Of a DNA stretch of 64,000 nucleotides, positions 59,048-64,000 are shown in pieces. A program made the position numbers and the translations under genes. Position 1 is the first letter of the stretch. The number at the start of each line of letters is the position of its first letter. The stretch spans positions 5,755,001 through 5,819,000 of the forward strand of contig CM075778.1 in the NCBI GenBank assembly GCA_037974665.1, given 5' to 3'. The notes under the pieces are model-generated. The model was not told where the DNA came from, searched no databases, and saw nothing but the letters and a program-made list of their open reading frames with translations. Origin of the DNA: Ehretia macrophylla. Its lineage: Eukaryota; Streptophyta; Magnoliopsida; Boraginales; Ehretiaceae.

Positions 59048-62000
59048 TGTCACGCCCTCAAAATTTACCAAAATTAAACCTCGAAAAGCATGATTATCGC
59101 GCACCTAAAAAGGAACATCTTTCTTAAATCCATAAGGCACTAATCACAATAAACTAAAATCCCCAAGCAAGGTGGTAAGACCATAACATCTAAAACCCAA
59201 GACAATTAAATGGTCCACGTCTCCAAATAAAAGTTTAAAATAACTCCAAAGTTTACATAATCCCAAAAGAAAGGTCGACAAGCATATGAATATTCAAAAT
59301 TAAATAAGTCTGATGCCAATAAAACATCTATTTGTTTCAAGGTTTTAAAAGATCCAGCAAGACATTGGTCATATAGCCCTTAGTCCCCAAGCGTAATGAC
59401 CTAGTCCTCACTATCTGTGAAAATGTATATTCAAGAAAAAAAAAAACAAAATACGGAATGAGATAATGAGCTCAGTAAGTAGTAGACCCTCTATAGATAG
59501 CATATGACATTACTGTCCAAAATTAAATAGACAAAACATAATAGTTGTTGTCCCTTAGTTAAACCTAAGAGGAGGGGTGAATTAGGTTATATAGGAAATA
59601 ATACTACTTTTTCGATTACATAATATACTAGCAATGATTAATCAAAAACTATCTTAAGCAAATATGTATTCGTACAATATAAAATGTAAGTGAGTCAATA
59701 TATCAAACACTTAGTGTGCAGAAAATAATGCAAAGAAAGAGTTGAGAAAAAAAGATTGCAAATCGCGATTTAGCGTGGTTCGGCTCCCGCCTAAGTCCAT
59801 GACCTAAGCTCCCCGCTTAGAATTTCAACAATCTTTACTATTGTGATTCGTCACATGTTAGTAAGTCCACAAACCAACTACAACGGTAGTTCAAACTTTT
59901 ACAATAAAAAAATTTGTTCTCAATACAAAGCTTCAACCCCACACATTTGACAAGGAAATCATTCATTCCAAAGTGTTTAACTCTCTCTTTTTATAAGTAT
60001 TTGAGATTAACAATAAAAGCCCTCTTTTAGGGTAGATGAATACAATGAATGTTTCTCTCAATATTGCTCACAAATTCTTGCTCTAGTATAGCACAATAAT
60101 GATTCAAAGATGAAAAAAAAGGGTTAGAAATCAAAAAAAATTGATGAGATAGTTGTTAAGAGAGTTTAATAGAGGTTGAGAGATGCGCATTTAATGCTCT
60201 CCAACATTCACAAACGAATCTATTTTTAAAATGGAATTTTGGCCCGACCGGTGGACCCCTGTTCCATCGGTCGACCGGTTGAGGGGACCTTGTCCGATGG
60301 AGGGGCCTCGGGCGGAAGAACCCTTTGGCACCGGTCGATCAGTTCCCCTAGGGTCATCCGGTTTGCCCAAAAGTTGCAAGGACTTGGGTTTTTTCTTGAT
60401 ATTTCTTTTAAAGAGTCTTTTGTAAAATCTTTTTCAAAGATAGATGAATATTTCAAAAATACTTTTATGAATCATCATTGAGCATATATCAGTTGCAAGA
60501 TCCAAAACTCCGATTCAGTCCCAACCGGTATCCCTTATAACTTCCGTCTCCATCCTTATAACTCCATTTTCATTCTTCAAATCTTTATATTTCTTTGAGT
60601 TTATGGATGATCTTTTTTCTTCTTTAGTTTGATGAACTTGGATTCGGAGTCAATCTTGATTTATTTAATTCATGCAAAACTCTTGGTGAAAAAAGAAAAA
60701 ACTAGATTCCATAAGTTTTCCAAAGCGTAGTTAAGTATGAAGGGAACCATAACCAATATACACTACCAAGGTTCGAATAACAAACTTAAACAAATTTGCC
60801 GATAGTACCATAACAGACTAAACCCAATAGTACCAATAGAGAATCCAACAATGTGATGGCCGAAGCTACATTTCTGATAGCACAATCCAAAAAGTGGTTT
60901 GTTATCGCACAAGCCACCAAAAGCAAGCGGGAATCTCTAACGAAATGATAGTTTACTATCCCACGATATGTTGGTATACTATCCCCACCAACAAGGGAAC
61001 AAAAGTACGGCATTGGAATACATGACACTCGGACTCACATCCATTATGATACAACATAAAGTGAAATAAAACCCCTCGTGGAAGTACATGATGCAATCAC
61101 GTTAGAATCTTTTGTTTCAAAGTTAGATTTAGTTTTTCAAACAATTAAAGTGTAAAATTCTTTGAAAACAAAGACACTCCACACTGAAACTAAAACAAGG
61201 ATGTCGCATTAAAAATTAAAACAAGTGATCATGAGTAAATCTCTACTAAGATAATATACTTTTGGGTAAATATACGTTTATTAAAATACGAGCCCAATCA
61301 CTATTCACATAAACCATATAATGTAGGAATATTTCACGAATGATAAAATTACCAACTTTATCATAACGGTAAAAGAAAAATTGCATTAAAAGAAAGTCGT
61401 GAAAAAACAAAACCTACTATAAACAAAATATTTAGAATATAAAAGAATCTTTTAAAACAATAAAATAATAGAAACAAAAAAAAAAAAAGAACTAAGATAA
61501 AGGATTAAAGAAAATGAACAAAGTGACCCTTGGTCACTAATTACAGTGACGAACTCGTCACTGCAATCAGTGACCGTCACTGATCAACAGTGACAAGTTC
61601 GTCACGGTCGAACAGTAACGATCATTATTTGAATACGAGAAATCTTTAAAAAAAAAAAAATCTTTACTAGTGTACTATTAATTATATACAATTTAGAATA
61701 CACCATAAATATATATATGTGAGGAAAATAAGGGAGAATAACATAGATTTGGAAATCATTTATTAATTTAATTCGTACTTCACAAAATAATTTAAGCATT
61801 AATCTGAAAGTTTTGAATATTATAAACATGACAAAGACCGATAAATTCATACACAAATCAAAAGTTATGCTACAGGCCAACAAAACAATAAATATAATAT
61901 ATGTTTTATTCATAAAAAAAAGAAGTAAAAAGGAGCAGCTAAAAAAAACTATATGAAGTCTTCCTATTTACCTCTTTCTATTACATGTTATGAATTTTTG

Positions 62001-62347
62001 AAATCCATGAATTCTCTAAACATGACAAGTTTAAATGCGTGGTTACACTACAATAATGATGCTAAGGGAATGAACTAAGGCACAAGACCACATCACTATC
62101 AATTTTCTTTTTTCTATCTCTCCAGAGAAAATAGGAGATATAAATATTTATATGATAATTTTAGGTTTATGAATTAAGTAACAAAGTTGGGCCCTATATT
62201 AAGAAAAATAACAATAATAACAATATCCAAAGTCCAACTAAAATAATTTGATTTGTCAAATAAGACCAGTGCATTTATATATATTTTTAATATAATTATA
62301 TTTGGGCTAGTTGAATTACGAAAAAGAAAAAAAATTGAGTCATTACA
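59048..62347 (-). mobile_element. Second long LTR (3.3 kb), 3' LTR of a chromovirus-like element
   Basis: Plus-strand ends are TGTCACGCCCTC and TGAGTCATTACA. Immediately to the right, the minus strand reads GAGGACGAAACTTTTCTTAA then AGGGGAAGAA, the conserved end of the Tekay/Del internal region and its polypurine tract. This LTR is therefore the 3' LTR in minus orientation. Inside, 59545-60720 looks like a further insertion (TTAGCGTGGTTCGGC, GC-rich patch at 60240-60370). Small open frames inside are not genes. Confidence 0.75.
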
Positions 62348-62786
62348 TTCTTCCCCTTTAAGAAAAGTTTCGTCCTCGATACTTGCATACTTTGATCATA
62401 TACAAATATGTTCAAAGAGAGGATCCATGCTTATAACAATTTTAATAAACCCAAGACCTCCGAGTCAAAGCTTGAGTGTAATCCGCGAGTAAGTAGTAAT
62501 AGTTGAGTGGTTTTGGGCCTTTTAGCTTTTTAAATTAGTTTCTACCTAACCTTCTAGCCAACTACACTTAATTTAAGCCCAAAATATTTAGTTAGCCCAT
62601 TTGTCTACCTATATACATACATATACGCATATAATATTGTATAACACATAAAATAAAAGAAGGAAAAGATTGAGTGAAGCCGACGGCTTCCTTGAAGAAA
62701 AAGAAAGGAAAATTCTTTAGGGTTTCAAGATCTTGAGCTCAACTAAGCTAACTGCAAGTAGTTTAAGCTCTATCCTAGTGCCTAGT
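62348..62786 (-). other. Remnant of the 3' internal region of the same element
   Basis: Starts with the polypurine tract described for the adjacent LTR. The rest shows no chromodomain or integrase that I can read. It is cut by a third LTR. Confidence 0.5.
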
Positions 62787-64000
62787 TGTCACTCCCCGAG
62801 ACCGAAGCCTACTAAGGTTAAGGTCGAAACGTAACATGTCAATCAACCTACTACCTGTAAGATCTTTATTTAATAACCTAAACATTCATCAACTTCCTCA
62901 AGTAACTTCAAAAGAGTACTCAAGACATTTGACGTTAAAAGGCCAGGCCACATCAACTTGTTTCATAATTACAAGACCTAGCATCCTTGTTCGTACTCCA
63001 CATGTGACCTCATATAGACATCTAGGCTTCAAAAGAATGGTAAACCACTTAGTGTGTAGTTAAGAATCCAAAAGAATATTACATAATAGAAGTTGTTTCA
63101 AAAGTACAATATTAGTTTCTACTAACAAGCCTATTTTCAACGTAAGCATGAAGATCAACAGAGACAGAAATCAGTCTCATCACATAGAGCCTCATCGCCC
63201 TCTACTTGTACAGTCAGATTGGCCTCGGCCTCACCTAAAATAGTTGAAAGATGGGTGAGCTAATCCTGCATATAGTTCAGTGAGGATGAAAATAAGGAAG
63301 GGTCCTCGCAAAGGTTTTATCTTTTTGCAAACTCCTTTCAAATCGTGCAATGCATATACGAGAAGAACAACATAATTGACAAAGACAACAAGTATAACAA
63401 AATCATATTCAGGGTGATACAAGGCAAACAATTCTACACTCCAAGAGTTCTACCAAGCGAGAGTAGTTCAAATGATACAATGTCAGGAACTCTATTGGAG
63501 ATGGCCAATCCCAAAACTTTATCAATATTATAACCCCGCACACCAATCACAACTTTATCCAAATCATAACCCCGCACACCAATCACAACTTTATCCACAT
63601 CATAACCCCGCACACCAATCACAAACAGTGGAATCCGGAGATACATCCAAACAAAGGCCATGGTTGCCCATTCATCCTAGCAAGCCTAATGCCCCCCAGG
63701 TGATACAGAAAATTTCTACCGTGGGGTTCATTAGAATTCTTAATTGTGTCAAACTTTTCATCTCTCCAGGTGACACCCAAATGAGATAGGAATTCAAAAC
63801 AGCAAACAGGCTCGGAAGCAACATGGTAGGTTGCCACCGGTTAGTAACAGTAATCAAAGCATACCAGTGTAATCATGATTCAAATAGAGTTCATATATTA
63901 CATAAACATGCATGAGAAGATATACCAAGTAAGATTCCTTCGATAGCTAAACATAACCATTAGTATAACAAGAGGTTCATGCTAATTCAGTGCTCATAGC
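62787..64000 (-). mobile_element. Third chromovirus-like LTR, partial
   Basis: The plus strand starts TGTCACTCCCCGAGACCG, matching the inferred LTR end of its two neighbours. The sequence runs past the window edge, so size, orientation and partner LTR are unproven. A three-copy minisatellite sits at 63526-63624. Confidence 0.55.
63526..63624. repeat. 36-base tandem repeat, 2.8 copies
   Basis: ATAACCCCGCACACCAATCA recurs at 63530, 63566 and 63602 with the spacer CAACTTTATCCAA or CAC. Copies are almost identical, so the expansion is recent relative to the decayed surroundings. Confidence 0.9.

Noticed and set aside
60191-60481. Several overlapping open frames in both strands
   Set aside because: They arise from a GC-rich patch with few stop codons inside a retroelement; no domain, start context or conservation.
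63526-63624. Regular repeat resembling a tiny CRISPR array
   Set aside because: Copies abut with no unique spacers, only 2.8 units, and it lies in a plant LTR.
1-64000. tRNA and rRNA genes
   Set aside because: None seen by eye; the TGGTATCAGA and TTGCCGGGGA sequences are retroelement primer sites and not tRNA genes.

Overview
This is plant nuclear DNA, almost certainly from a eudicot. It is AT-rich and gene-poor. It holds two many-exon genes with GT-AG introns and layers of decayed plant retrotransposons, TRIMs and MITEs. No bacterial, organellar, rRNA, tRNA or CRISPR feature was found. The species cannot be named from the sequence alone.

The only intact genes are two head-to-tail paralogues of the full-size ABCG/PDR transporter family (13513-20852 and 38630-45354, both plus strand). 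Each can be assembled exon by exon into one open frame of 23 exons (1448 and 1444 residues). The order is NBD-TMD-NBD-TMD, with Walker A, signature and Walker B motifs in both halves. Their promoters, leaders, introns and 3' UTRs are alignable, so the pair comes from a segmental tandem duplication. Their intron complements differ in a reciprocal way: one intron is present only in the first gene and another only in the second. They probably act separately as plasma-membrane exporters or importers of secondary metabolites or hormones; the substrate cannot be read from the sequence.

Region by region: 1-5124 is the 5' part of a degenerate minus-strand Ty3/gypsy element with a tRNA-Asp type primer site. 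5.1-13.3 kb holds a complete TRIM, RNase H-like LINE relics, a MITE and a hAT-type MITE, then the promoter of gene 1. 21-36.5 kb, between the genes, is an array of decayed tandem duplications (units near 21.9, 25.95, 31.6 and 33.2 kb). Mutator-like hairpin MITEs, a solo LTR, hAT and Tourist-like MITEs and mini-TRIMs were inserted into it, several with exact target-site duplications. 37.1-38.0 kb is a long imperfect hairpin just upstream of gene 2. 46-50 kb is a large foldback element with nested insertions. 52.6-64 kb is an RTE-type LINE split by a 3.7 kb solo LTR and again by a second 3.3 kb LTR, followed by a third related LTR that runs off the window.

I found no clear new gene system. The observations most worth a second look are the divergent intron structure of the PDR twins, the decayed array with a twice-repeated minus-strand promoter-like and exon-like module, and the hairpin elements beside the genes that could feed small-RNA pathways.
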